DNA of 64,000 nt, taken from assembly GCA_029262895.1 (NCBI GenBank), contig JAJCYM010000067.1, positions 1 to 64,000 of the forward strand, read 5' to 3'. This stretch comes from Roseivirga sp. GTDB taxonomy: Bacteria; Bacteroidota; Bacteroidia; Cytophagales; Cyclobacteriaceae. Below the pieces are notes generated by a model. It ran no database searches, was not told the origin of the DNA, and saw only the letters and a program-made list of their open reading frames with translations. Both the position numbers and the translations under genes were made by a program. Numbering within the stretch: the first letter of the stretch is position 1; every line of letters starts with the position of its first letter. Shown here in pieces: positions 24,088 through 33,700 of the stretch.

Positions 24088-26076
24088 CTAATTTTCTTGC
24101 AACGCGACTAGTTCAGGCTCCAGCCATCTTCCGTCTTCCTGGATAATCCTAATTAGCTCATCCACGGCATTCTCAGAAGGCACCCCTCTCTTCATTACTT
24201 CCTGTCCCTTATAGAGGGTGATTTTACCTTTCCCAGAACCAACATAACCAAAATCCGCATCTGCCATTTCACCTGGGCCATTAACTATACAACCCATGAT
24301 TCCAATCTTCACTCCTTTCAGGTGATCCGTTCTTTGGCGTATCAGCGCTGTGGTTTCCTGTAAATCAAATAAAGTCCGTCCGCATGATGGACATGAAATA
24401 TACTCAGTTTTGGTCATCCGGGTACGTGCAGCCTGTAGGATGCCAAAACCTGTTTGATTCTTGGTATTCAATTCTCTAAGAAACACCTCCTTACTTTCCT
24501 GAGCGTCTGCCTCAAGCATCACCCCATCTCCAAAACCTTCGATTAATAGTCCACCGACATCAGTGGAAGCGTGAATCAAAAATTCTTCTTCATCTGTAAT
24601 CTCATAATTTCTTACAATAATCACTGGGGTTTGTAATTTTCTTTGTTCCAATTCAAAGAAAAAACGCCTCATAGCCGGCAGGGCATGTTCATTATTTGTG
24701 CTCAACAAAACTACCAGATTAGAGGCCTCCAAAATCATCATGACCTCATCTGACAGTTGATCGCTACTTAGTCTGAGAAAATTAATCTCCTCATCGCTTG
24801 ATTCAGCAGTAGACAACTGTTCTAGCGTGAATATCGGATGCCTATTGGTCTTTTCAGTCAGTTGTTCCCAGGTCGGATAATCTATCAGTTCACGCAAGCC
24901 ATTGGGCACCATGAAAGGCATTGCCCTATTTCCTGAGTAGATATAATCACAACCTTGATCATTCATACGCCATTTGTCCGGCTCAGGCAGGTAGAAATGG
25001 CCGATCTCTTTAAAGTCTTTAATGGTAGGGTTTTCCAAATTACTAAGGTCAGCAATTACCCTAGGCACGTTCCTTAGTCCAATATTAACCACTTCCCTAC
25101 TCTCTCTTTTGTGATACTGAAAGGGATCAAGTGGGTTTTCCTGTATCGGAGTAATGGCGGCATGCCCCCCCCTGTCTGTATAGCGGTCGATCAGTTTTTG
25201 AGCAACAGGCGCCTCAAATTCCGGCTCCTCGGTCAGAGAAACCCTTACGGTATCGCCCAAACCATCTTCAAGCAAAGTTCCGATGCCGACAGCAGATTTG
25301 ATACGCCCATCCTCTGCTTCTCCAGCCTCAGTGACACCCAGGTGCAAAGGATAAGGTTTCAACCCTTCCTCATCCATTTTTTGAACCAATAGACGATAGG
25401 CCTGAACCATTATTTGTGTATTGCTCGCCTTCATGGAAAGCACTATTTCATGGTAATTTTCTGCTTCACAAATTCTAAGGAACTCAAGGGCTGATTCCAC
25501 CATACCAAGCGGTGTATCTCCATATCGGCTCATAATACGGTCTGAAAGAGACCCATGATTAGTTCCAATACGCATGGCCGTACCGTGTTCCTTGCAAATT
25601 TTGATTAATGGGGTAAACCGGGTTCTTATCCTTTCCAACTCAGCCCCGTAAGTGGCGTCTGTATATTCTATGTTTTGAAACTTCTTCTTGTCTGCATAGT
25701 TGCCTGGATTCACGCGAACCTTTTCGACAATTTTGGCGGCCAACTCCGCGGCATTTGGGGTGAAATGGATGTCTGCAACCAACGGGGCCCGATAACCATG
25801 CCTCCTCAGCTCATCTTTAATATTTCGAAGGTTCTCTGCTTCCTTGATGCTTGGCGCTGTGATTCTGACAATTTGAGAGCCCGACTCAATCATGCGAATC
25901 GACTGTTCCACAGAACCAGTTGTGTCCATGGTATCGACTGTTGTCATGGATTGTACCACAATAGGATTGTCTCCGCCAACTACCACGTCCCCTATTTTCA
26001 CCGGAATAGTCTTCCTACGGCTATATTCGACAAGGCTGTTGCAGTATTTCTTAATGGAAGGTGTTGTTGTGTTCAT
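24088..26076 (-). CDS. ispG: 4-hydroxy-3-methylbut-2-enyl diphosphate synthase, long type
   Basis: This enzyme converts the cyclic diphosphate MEcDP to HMBPP in the MEP isoprenoid pathway. At 662 residues it is much longer than the E. coli enzyme (about 370), because a domain of about 250 residues is inserted between the N-terminal barrel and the C-terminal iron-sulfur domain. This arrangement also occurs in plants and in Bacteroidota. The barrel opens RKTIPVKIGDVVVGGDNPIVVQSMTT. The cluster cysteines are in EYISCPSCGRTLFDL and GIMGCIVNGPGEMADADFGYVG. A minus-strand promoter-like element precedes it. Two small genes follow on the same strand. Confidence 0.96.
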   Translation of the reverse strand: MNTTTPSIKKYCNSLVEYSRRKTIPVKIGDVVVGGDNPIVVQSMTTVDTMDTTGSVEQSIRMIESGSQIVRITAPSIKEAENLRNIKDELRRHGYRAPLVADIHFTPNAAELAAKIVEKVRVNPGNYADKKKFQNIEYTDATYGAELERIRTRFTPLIKICKEHGTAMRIGTNHGSLSDRIMSRYGDTPLGMVESALEFLRICEAENYHEIVLSMKASNTQIMVQAYRLLVQKMDEEGLKPYPLHLGVTEAGEAEDGRIKSAVGIGTLLEDGLGDTVRVSLTEEPEFEAPVAQKLIDRYTDRGGHAAITPIQENPLDPFQYHKRESREVVNIGLRNVPRVIADLSNLENPTIKDFKEIGHFYLPEPDKWRMNDQGCDYIYSGNRAMPFMVPNGLRELIDYPTWEQLTEKTNRHPIFTLEQLSTAESSDEEINFLRLSSDQLSDEVMMILEASNLVVLLSTNNEHALPAMRRFFFELEQRKLQTPVIIVRNYEITDEEEFLIHASTDVGGLLIEGFGDGVMLEADAQESKEVFLRELNTKNQTGFGILQAARTRMTKTEYISCPSCGRTLFDLQETTALIRQRTDHLKGVKIGIMGCIVNGPGEMADADFGYVGSGKGKITLYKGQEVMKRGVPSENAVDELIRIIQEDGRWLEPELVALQEN

Positions 26077-26094
26077 TCGGCCTTCTTATTGCCA

Positions 26095-26102
26095 CAAAGT
26101 TA
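26095..26102 (-). promoter_or_regulatory. Putative -7 promoter element of ispG
   Basis: The minus strand reads TAACTTTG, fitting TAnnTTTG, 18 bases upstream of the ispG ATG. A TTTG lies only 12 bases further upstream, which is short for a -33 box. Confidence 0.4.
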
Positions 26103-26151
26103 ACCCGAAACCTTCAAATATGTTATCTTAGAATGACATAAACTGAAGTCT

Positions 26152-26529
26152 ATGAAAATCAACTTTCTCGATCATGTGGCAATTCGGGTTAGTAACATGG
26201 AGCAGTCTGTTCTATGGTATCAAAATGTGCTTGGCTTGGAGCAATTTAATGACGCTAAAAACTGGGGGGAGTATCCTCATATAATGTTATCAGGCAAATC
26301 TGGTATAGCGCTTTTTCCAAAAAAAGCTGACGATGACTTAACCTACGTGACGGCCAGAATGCACTTTGCCTTCAACGTGGATCGAGACAGTTTTCAAGCT
26401 TTTCAACATGCTTTTGAGCAAAAGGGCATTGAGTTTTCTTTTGAAAACCATCATCATTTTCATTCTATTTATATTAAAGATCCGGATGACTATACTATTG
26501 AACTCACCACGCCTGTGGGGGAATCATAA
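26152..26529 (+). CDS. VOC family (glyoxalase/bleomycin resistance-like) protein
   Basis: The 125-residue protein opens INFLDHVAIRVSNMEQSVLWYQNVLGLEQF and closes with HHHFHSIYIKDPDDYTIELTTP. The His near the start and the Glu near the end are the expected metal-binding positions of the VOC fold. The family includes glyoxalase I, dioxygenases and antibiotic-binding proteins, so the function is open. It is followed 42 bases later by a DUF2461 gene on the same strand. Confidence 0.9.
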   Translation: MKINFLDHVAIRVSNMEQSVLWYQNVLGLEQFNDAKNWGEYPHIMLSGKSGIALFPKKADDDLTYVTARMHFAFNVDRDSFQAFQHAFEQKGIEFSFENHHHFHSIYIKDPDDYTIELTTPVGES

Positions 26530-26571
26530 CTTCGAAAAACTCGTTTAATCTTAGAAATCAATTCAACAACT

Positions 26572-27237
26572 ATGGCACATTTCTCTCAAGACTTTCTCGA
26601 TTTTTTTAATGAGCTAACGGAGAACAACAATAAAGAATGGTTCGATGAGAACAGGAAACGATATGAAAAATCGGTGAAAGACACTTTCAAGGCCTTTGTA
26701 CAGGAGATGATTGATCGCTTAAATGAGTTTGAACCTATCACCATTACTACCTCTGAAGCCATTTTCAGAATCAATAGAGACATCCGGTTTAGTGCGGACA
26801 AAACACCCTATAAAACTCAGGTGTCGGCAATTATTTCTCCAGGAGGCAAAAAAGACAAAACCACACCGGGAATTTATTTTGAGTTAAGTCCAAAAGATGT
26901 GCGAGTCTATAGCGGTGCTCATATGCTTGATAAAGATCAGTTGAGCAATGTGCGGCACTATATCGCAGACAATCTTGAGGAGTTCGAAAAACTTATCAAT
27001 GAGAAGGAATTCAAATCAAAGTTTGGAGAAATTCTTGGTGAGAAAAATAAACGAATTCCGAAAGAGCTGGAGGAGGCAGCAGAAAAGCAACCTCTGATCT
27101 ACAATAAGAGCTTCTATTACTTTACCAAGTTTGACGCAAAAACTATACTGGCCGATGACCTGGCGGATAAGCTCATCAACTATTACAAGGTTACATTTGG
27201 TCTAAAGGATTTCTTTACCAAGGCCTTGCAAGGTTAG
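26572..27237 (+). CDS. DUF2461 (TIGR02453) family protein
   Basis: The 221-residue protein has the DUF2461 pattern: LDFFNELTENNNKEWFDENRKRYEKSVKDTFKAFVQEMI, FRINRDIRFSADKTPYKTQVSAIISPGG and YFELSPKDVRVYSGAHMLDKDQL. A C-terminal helical part follows. These proteins are common in Bacteroidota and other phyla and have no established function. The conserved RINRDxRFSxDKxPYK stretch suggests a nucleic acid or phosphate contact, which is a guess. A small hairpin follows the stop. Confidence 0.92.
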   Translation: MAHFSQDFLDFFNELTENNNKEWFDENRKRYEKSVKDTFKAFVQEMIDRLNEFEPITITTSEAIFRINRDIRFSADKTPYKTQVSAIISPGGKKDKTTPGIYFELSPKDVRVYSGAHMLDKDQLSNVRHYIADNLEEFEKLINEKEFKSKFGEILGEKNKRIPKELEEAAEKQPLIYNKSFYYFTKFDAKTILADDLADKLINYYKVTFGLKDFFTKALQG

Positions 27238-27251
27238 TAACCATCAAGGTC

Positions 27252-27274
27252 TGACAACTTTCAAAAAGTTGTCA
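27252..27274. other. Hairpin between convergent genes
   Basis: TGACAACTT and AAGTTGTCA form a perfect 9-bp stem with a 5-base loop, between the convergent DUF2461 and SDR genes. It lacks a T-tract on either strand, so it is a weak candidate terminator. Confidence 0.5.
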
Positions 27275-27287
27275 AAACTCTCAAATT

Positions 27288-27995
27288 CTATATATCCCCC
27301 AGTTGGGGCCTCAGCACAATTTCTTCCACCACCGTGTTTGGTGAAAGCGCATTGGCTGCAAAAATAGCCTCAGCAATATCAGAGGCCTTCATAAACCTGG
27401 ATTCAGGGATTTCCACGCCTTCCCAACTGGCTGTGTAAGTAGCCCCGGCAAGTATCGAGGTAACTCGAATACCATGGGGTTTCATCTCTTCACGAAGTGC
27501 TTTTGTAAAGCCCAGCAAAGCAAATTTGGAAATGGAATAGCTACCTCCGTTTTCATAAGCCTGAATACCAGCAATTGATCCCGTGGTGAAAATATGTCCT
27601 GATTTTTGGGCCATCATACCATCAATCAAAGCTCGAGTAAGATAATAGGCACTGTATAAGTTGGTCTCAATCATCAATTCCAGATTGCCCTCCTCTTCCG
27701 AGTGAACAGACCCAGGCATGAAGATGCCCGTGTTGTTAAGTAGGACATCCACTGGCCGATCGAGGGATTTTACAAAATCAGCAAATCTCAGCACCTGATC
27801 CTTTTTGGACAGGTCTGCTGCGCTCACCCGTAATTCACAAGCAGGATATTGAGTCCTTGCATGCTCTACCAGACTATCCAGGTCTTCTTGTTTTCTTGCA
27901 CAGGTTGCTACGTCAAAACCTTCTGAAAGAAATTTCAAAACCGTGGCCCTGCCAATTCCTTTGGTTCCTCCGGTAATAACAGCTAGCTTATTCAT
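27288..27995 (-). CDS. Short-chain dehydrogenase/reductase
   Basis: The 235-residue protein has the SDR nucleotide motif (LAVITGGTKGIGRATVLKFL), the NNTG structural motif in VDVLLNNTGIFMPG, and the catalytic YSISKFA (Tyr-X3-Lys) with the serine in FTTGSIAGIQAYENGG. The NADP(H)/NAD(H) preference and substrate cannot be read from this. The 3-oxoacyl reductase-like length and layout are typical of classical SDRs. It faces the divergent mlaE gene. Confidence 0.92.
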   Translation of the reverse strand: MNKLAVITGGTKGIGRATVLKFLSEGFDVATCARKQEDLDSLVEHARTQYPACELRVSAADLSKKDQVLRFADFVKSLDRPVDVLLNNTGIFMPGSVHSEEEGNLELMIETNLYSAYYLTRALIDGMMAQKSGHIFTTGSIAGIQAYENGGSYSISKFALLGFTKALREEMKPHGIRVTSILAGATYTASWEGVEIPESRFMKASDIAEAIFAANALSPNTVVEEIVLRPQLGDI

Positions 27996-28156
27996 GAAGT
28001 GGTAATATTTTAGGCTTTTCTCGTTAACAAGGCAGATGAATTATCATGCCTTTTAAATGGAAAAGAAGGAATGATTTCATTCAGGTTTTGTTATTTTACC
28101 GCAATATAAGCAATCACCGCTTTCACAATCAGAAGCGGTTGAAGGAAAATCCGTAG

Positions 28157-28888
28157 ATGCGAAGAATCGGTCAATACATCTTATTTCTAGGTGCTTTATT
28201 CAGAAATCCTGAGTCATTTAGAACCTACGTAAAACTCATTTTTGATGAGTGTATTTATATTGGATGGAATTCTGTTATTCTCGTCACAATCATTTCCGTT
28301 TTCATTGGCGCTGTGACCACCGTTCAGACAGCCTACAATATTGTGAGCCCGTTTATCCCAAAATCTGTAATTGGCCTGATTGTAAGAGAAACCACCATCT
28401 CAGAACTAGCACCTACCATCACGGCCATTGTATTTGCTGGAAAGGTAGGCTCAAGTATTGCGGGCAATTTGGGCACCATGCGCATCACAGAGCAAATTGA
28501 TGCATTGGAGGTAATGGGAATCAATTCGGTTTCCTATTTGGTACTACCAAAAATCGTAGCCACCATCATTGTCTATCCAATGCTTGTTGTGCTGGCCGCC
28601 TTTCTAGGAATCTCAGGAGGTTATATTGCATCGCAACTCACGGATGTTGTTCCACCACCAGAATATATTATTGGCCTAACAACACAGTTCAATCCGTTTA
28701 TTGTGACTTTTGCCTTGATCAAATCTCTGGTCTTCGCATTTACTGTCTCATCCATTTCTGCATTTATGGGTTACTATACCAAAGGAGGGGCCTTGGAGGT
28801 AGGACAAGCCAGTACCAAAGCAGTAACGGTAAGTTGTATCGCCATCTTACTTGGTGATTTTCTTTTAGCTCAACTATTCCTGAATTAG
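28157..28888 (+). CDS. mlaE: MlaE-type ABC transporter permease
   Basis: The 243-residue protein has five to six membrane helices and the MlaE signature ELAPTITAIVFAGKVGSSIAGNLGTMRITEQIDALEVMGINSVSYLVLPKIVA. In other bacteria MlaE pairs with the MlaF ATPase to move phospholipids between the inner and outer membranes, together with a substrate-binding MlaD (MCE) protein. The MlaF gene begins at the base after this stop codon. No MlaD gene is next to them in this window. Confidence 0.93.
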   Translation: MRRIGQYILFLGALFRNPESFRTYVKLIFDECIYIGWNSVILVTIISVFIGAVTTVQTAYNIVSPFIPKSVIGLIVRETTISELAPTITAIVFAGKVGSSIAGNLGTMRITEQIDALEVMGINSVSYLVLPKIVATIIVYPMLVVLAAFLGISGGYIASQLTDVVPPPEYIIGLTTQFNPFIVTFALIKSLVFAFTVSSISAFMGYYTKGGALEVGQASTKAVTVSCIAILLGDFLLAQLFLN

Positions 28889-29641
28889 ATGATTGAGATT
28901 TCAAACATATGTAAATCGTTTGACGGGAAAACTGTCATCAACAACATAAGCAGCAAGTTCGAGCCTGGAAAGACTAATCTGATTATTGGAGCCAGTGGCT
29001 CTGGAAAAAGCGTTTTGATTAAAAATATCGTTGGTCTATTCAGGCCAGATTCCGGAGATATATCATACAATGGCCGGGATTTTATCAACGCTGACAATGA
29101 CACCAAGACTGAGATTCGCAGAGAAATAGGCATGCTCTTTCAGGGAGGTGCTTTGTTCGACTCGATGAATGTGGAGCAAAATGTAAGGTTTCCATTGGAC
29201 GTATTGACCAAAATGCCCGAAGATGAGAAAATGGATAGGGTTAATTTTTGTCTGAAAAGGGTGAAACTTGAAAATACCAACAAGCGGATGCCTTCGGAAA
29301 TTAGTGGGGGCATGCAAAAAAGAGTGGGCATTGCACGCGCTATTGTGAATAATTCCAAATATCTGTTTTGCGATGAGCCAAATTCAGGACTCGATCCACA
29401 AACCTCCATTCAGATAGACAGACTGCTGCAGGAAATTACCGATGAGTCTCAGATCACTACCATTATAGTAACGCACGATATGAACTCGGTAATGGAGATT
29501 GGTGAGTATGTCATGTTCATTTGTAATAGCTATAAGCTATGGGAGGGCAATAACCAAGACATCATCCACTCCGGTGTACAGGAGTTGGATGATTTTGTCT
29601 TCGCTAATAATATGATGAGAAGGTTCAGAGAATTGAGCTGA
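28889..29641 (+). CDS. mlaF: MlaF-type ABC transporter ATP-binding protein
   Basis: The 250-residue ATPase has Walker A GASGSGKS, the Q-loop MLFQGGALFDSMNVEQNV typical of the MlaF/Ttg2A group, the signature ISGGMQKRVGIARAI, Walker B YLFCDEPNSGLDP and the H-loop VTHDM. It starts at the base after the mlaE stop, so the two are translationally close. It energises lipid transport with MlaE. The C-terminus shows no extra domain. The gene ends 5 bases from the convergent rhodanese gene. Confidence 0.94.
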   Translation: MIEISNICKSFDGKTVINNISSKFEPGKTNLIIGASGSGKSVLIKNIVGLFRPDSGDISYNGRDFINADNDTKTEIRREIGMLFQGGALFDSMNVEQNVRFPLDVLTKMPEDEKMDRVNFCLKRVKLENTNKRMPSEISGGMQKRVGIARAIVNNSKYLFCDEPNSGLDPQTSIQIDRLLQEITDESQITTIIVTHDMNSVMEIGEYVMFICNSYKLWEGNNQDIIHSGVQELDDFVFANNMMRRFRELS

Positions 29642-29646
29642 CTCTT

Positions 29647-30561
29647 CTATTTCTTGTCTTTTCCGGTCTTCACTGGATATTCTTCACTCAAGGTATCCCA
29701 CTCATTATAGGAACCATCGTACAATTTGGCTTTGAACCCCAGACCCTTTGCTACAGTATAGATCACCGATGCCCTTAATCCAACATGGCAATAGGCGACA
29801 ACCTCTTCTTTACCATTAACACCCTGTGCCTCATACAATGCTTTGATTGTGTCATAGTCTCTCATAAAGAGGTTTTCATCAACAATGTCCATCCAACATA
29901 CATTTCCGGCACCTGCAACATGACCACTCCTCTTGTAAGAATCTCTGGTGTCTTCTGCGCCCTCATAAAAATTAGCTCTGCGCGCGTCAATCACATTCAC
30001 TTTATCAGTACCGGCATTTGCCTTCACATAGTCCTTATCCACCTTAATTGAGGTGTTCATCTTAAATTTTAATCTCCCTTCAGGAACAGGTTCATTCTCG
30101 GTTACTTCCTTAGTAGTTTCCAATCCCTTGTATTTCCAGCCCTTCAAACCACCATCGAGTATCACAGCATTCTTTGCTAAACCAAAGTAATCAAGTGTGA
30201 AATAAAGTCGAAATGTAGCCGCATGAGCAGGTCTGCCATGGACCAGCACTATCTTTGATTTACTCGAAATTCCCTTGCTTCGTAAAGCCAGATTCAACGA
30301 GTCTGCATTGGGGATTTCCCAAGACAAATTACCAACACGAATGGCATATTCTGCCGGCTCTATGACTTGTGTACCCGCAATATGGCCATCATCGAATTGA
30401 TCCTGACCACTGACCTGGAGTATTACCAGGTTCTTGTCATTCATGTGGTCTTGCATCCATTCCTGGCTTACAATAATTTTGTCGAGCCCATTCTTTTGGG
30501 CGAATACCGTGCTGACCGATAACAACAGGGCAAGCGTAATTCCTATTCTGAGTTTTTGCAT
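29647..30561 (-). CDS. Secreted rhodanese-like sulfurtransferase (two domains)
   Basis: The 304-residue protein has a signal peptide (ITLALLLSVSTVFAQ) and two rhodanese domains. The second holds the active-site loop VVAYCHVGLRASVIYTV, with Cys as the persulfide carrier. The first domain has VLVHGRPAHAATFR at that position, so it is inactive, as in thiosulfate and mercaptopyruvate sulfurtransferases. The protein is probably periplasmic. The true donor and acceptor are unknown. A multi-copy inverted repeat lies just upstream of its start. Confidence 0.9.
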   Translation of the reverse strand: MQKLRIGITLALLLSVSTVFAQKNGLDKIIVSQEWMQDHMNDKNLVILQVSGQDQFDDGHIAGTQVIEPAEYAIRVGNLSWEIPNADSLNLALRSKGISSKSKIVLVHGRPAHAATFRLYFTLDYFGLAKNAVILDGGLKGWKYKGLETTKEVTENEPVPEGRLKFKMNTSIKVDKDYVKANAGTDKVNVIDARRANFYEGAEDTRDSYKRSGHVAGAGNVCWMDIVDENLFMRDYDTIKALYEAQGVNGKEEVVAYCHVGLRASVIYTVAKGLGFKAKLYDGSYNEWDTLSEEYPVKTGKDKK

Positions 30562-30663
30562 GAGTTTAAATCTTTGTCATTAATGGACGCATATTAGAAA
30601 ATCTAATCACACGGATGGGTTAATGAAATGTTAAGGTTGAAGAGCTGACCTGTTTACTCTTAT

Positions 30664-30762
30664 GAGTCATCCGATCACTCAGACTTGTAGGCTATTCTTA
30701 CAAGTCATCGGGTCACTTGAAGTGACCCGATGACTAAAACTAATGATGTGACCGGATGACTC
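30664..30762. repeat. Nested inverted-repeat cluster (four copies of one motif)
   Basis: A motif close to GTCATCCGGTCAC occurs as a plus copy at 30664-30678, a plus/minus pair forming a 33-bp palindrome (30703-30735, arms of 16 bases around one G), and a minus copy at 30748-30762. Between them, GACTTGTA and TACAAGTC (30682-30689 and 30699-30706) form another stem. The block lies between the start of the rhodanese gene and the end of the outer-membrane gene. Confidence 0.75.
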
Positions 30763-30768
30763 AGGCTA

Positions 30769-33700
30769 CTAAAAAAGTGCGCTCACCTGCACTCTACCTA
30801 CATGTATTACCCTTTGACTTCCTGATTTTCTGCCATCATAGCGAAGGGTGAGCTGCAAGCCATTCCCCAGTTTTTGTTGCCAATTGAGGTTCCAGGTGTA
30901 GTTTTGGCCCGGTCTGAGCGCTTCCAATAACTCGTAGCCAATAGGATTGTTTTCATTTCCCTCAAACTCAATATCAATAAAGTTAAAAGTGGCGCTGATC
31001 GATCCTTTGGAGGCCCTCGTAAATCTCAAATCAATGGACATTTCATTGATGTTGGCTTGTTCAGCGGAAAGCGCTTCGAAGTCATTTGTTTTTTCTTTTC
31101 GCGAATAGGTGCCTTTCAATCTGAAATATGCACTAGGCTGCCAGGAAATCGAAGGTTGATAAGTATCTCCGTTAATTAAAAAGTTACGAGTCGTTAGAAA
31201 GTCAGAGTTGCTTGCTTTTCTAGACTTGATATAAGTCAGGTCAAAGTTGAATTTTCTTTTAAAATTCCAGCGTGCATGGGCACGGAAGTCCCTATTCCTA
31301 TTGGCCTGAAATCCGTTGACAAGCAGTTGTTTGTTTTCCGAACTGTTTAGACCTAAATCACCGGCAAATGCAGCTTTTGAACGATTATAAAACAGCGTAG
31401 ACCTAAATACCTTTCTCAAAGACAAGACATCACTGTCTGCCACACTATTACTTACTGGCCAGAGTCTGCTCTCCAGTTTGTCATCTGTGATTTTAGAATC
31501 CAAGGTCCAGGCAGTGCTGTTTGAAAACTGTGACAGGAATTCACGTATCCCTCCGGCCTTCGCCCATTCATTCGGTAACCTTACATTGAGCCGATAGCTG
31601 ATGTTGGTGTTAAAAGCCTCTTCATAGGTGTCTGTTGGCACGAATATCTTGGCGTAATTTTTTTCGTCCGCATTAATGGCGATATAAAATTCATTCAAAT
31701 CCTGAACCCCATCGCCATTATCATCACGCCAGGTATGTGTTCCTTCTCCAGTAGCCACCAGAATGAATATAAATTCCCTTCGAAGCTCCCGGCTATTGCC
31801 CAAAGCATAAGTAAGCTCTGATCGTACTGAGTTGTTAAAGAAAGTCCCATTCCAGTCCACTCTTCCCATCAAAGTCTCATCGTTGCTACTCTCCCCGCTT
31901 TCTCGCAAATTTTCAAGATTACGATAGGTGAATACCACATTCAAATCCTGGGTATCGTCAATACGCGTTTTTAAAAATGTACTCCAGGTTTTCGATCTGT
32001 TATTGTTAACCAAAAGGCCGTTAATAGGGAGTCTGTCCTCTCTGAGTTGGTAATCAATGCCATAAATTGTCTTTAGCGTATCACTGTTCTTCAGATAAAA
32101 ACTGTGTTCTGAAAAGTTCATGGCAGTTCTAATCACGCTGTTGTCAAGCTCGTTCCGCACTTCGTTTCTGTCCGTCCTAAAACGGTATCCGGGTATAATC
32201 CACTTCGACCTAAATGACAAATCGAAATTAAACCTCGTCCAATCCGAGCGAATACCTATCTGATTATTGGTCATATTGAAAAGATCGGTTTTGATCAAAA
32301 ACCTTCCCAGCTCTTTGGTACCATTGAAATAATGCTGAAGCCCACTTACTGCTTCACCCCTTTTCCTTCCGACTAACCTATATCTCAATCCGTTCAGCGT
32401 ATTGTTGGTAAGGTTAAAGTCCAAATTCAGAATGTTTTCACTAAAATTCTGTGTGAAATCAGCCGCATTAAAGCTCCAATCACGGTCAAATTCGATATAC
32501 CTCACCCGGTCGATAAATGAGAAATCGCTAGAATTGTATTCATAAGAAGCGGCCCCATCAAACTGGTAACCCTCCAAAAAACTGACAGGTCTTTTGGCCA
32601 TTTGATATTGCAGTTTATAGGCTGTGCCCTCATCATCCTCGGCATCCAATTCTGAAAAGAGATTCAGGTCATTCTTAGAAAATGCTACCTCAAGGCGGAG
32701 TTCGTCAAACTTGTTCACCTTCCAACCACCGCCCAAGGTCAGCATGCTCTTTTGATTAGGGGCATTCAGCAGCGATATGGGTTCATAATTACCCTGAAGT
32801 TGCCCATTTACGGGAGCCACCCATTGAAAAATCCTTCCGTTCGCTGTGGAGTTTAGGAGCATGTAATTTCCGTTCCCTGCCCCTACCTCGGAGAAACGCA
32901 CATTAAAAAAGGCGCTATCGGGATTGGTAGAATGTTGGAAGATATCGTGTAAGCCTCCCAAATTATCCACACCAACTGTTTTCCTGTAAAGGATCAAATC
33001 CGGACTAAAACTAATGCTGTCAGTGCTGGACGTAAATGCATCATTGAGGTTGTCACCAGCTGCCGCCAAAACTAGTTTTTCTTCCTGGCTCAGGTCAAAA
33101 ACCAAGGGGCGATTGCGATTGTCCTTTTCACTGTAATAGTTGACTGCAAAATCAAAGATGTCATTGGACTGTTGGTGGCTGGCCTGAAAAATGGACCTGG
33201 AATAATTCTGGTCTGAAAATTCAAAATCTACCCGAATACGGGAAAACTTTGTGATTAAAACCTTATTGGTAAATGTAATCTCTCCCAGATTGTAATCTAT
33301 GACATAGTCATTGTTAAAGCCTCTTGTCAGCTCTTGCCCATCCAAAAAGACTCTTTCACTACCTGCAATCACAATGATAAATCGTTCATTATTAGGTCCT
33401 CGAACACGGTATGGCCCCAAGACACCTTCAATTGGATTGACCAACGTTGAATTAAATCTCCCCTTGGCCACGGAGCCGGCAAATGTGGTTTCTGCCTTGA
33501 AGCCATTTGCCAATTCGTATTTAGTATTAAATCGAACGCCTTGCACATTCTTATAGAATTTTAAAAACTGGGAAGGGCGACTTTTTAATACTACATCTCC
33601 GGCTAACAGGGACCATTTATCATTATACAACTCGATATAGATGTTATCAAAGTCTTGAATTTGTTGGGTGTTACCCTCGGGTTGAAAGGGAATGTTTGTA

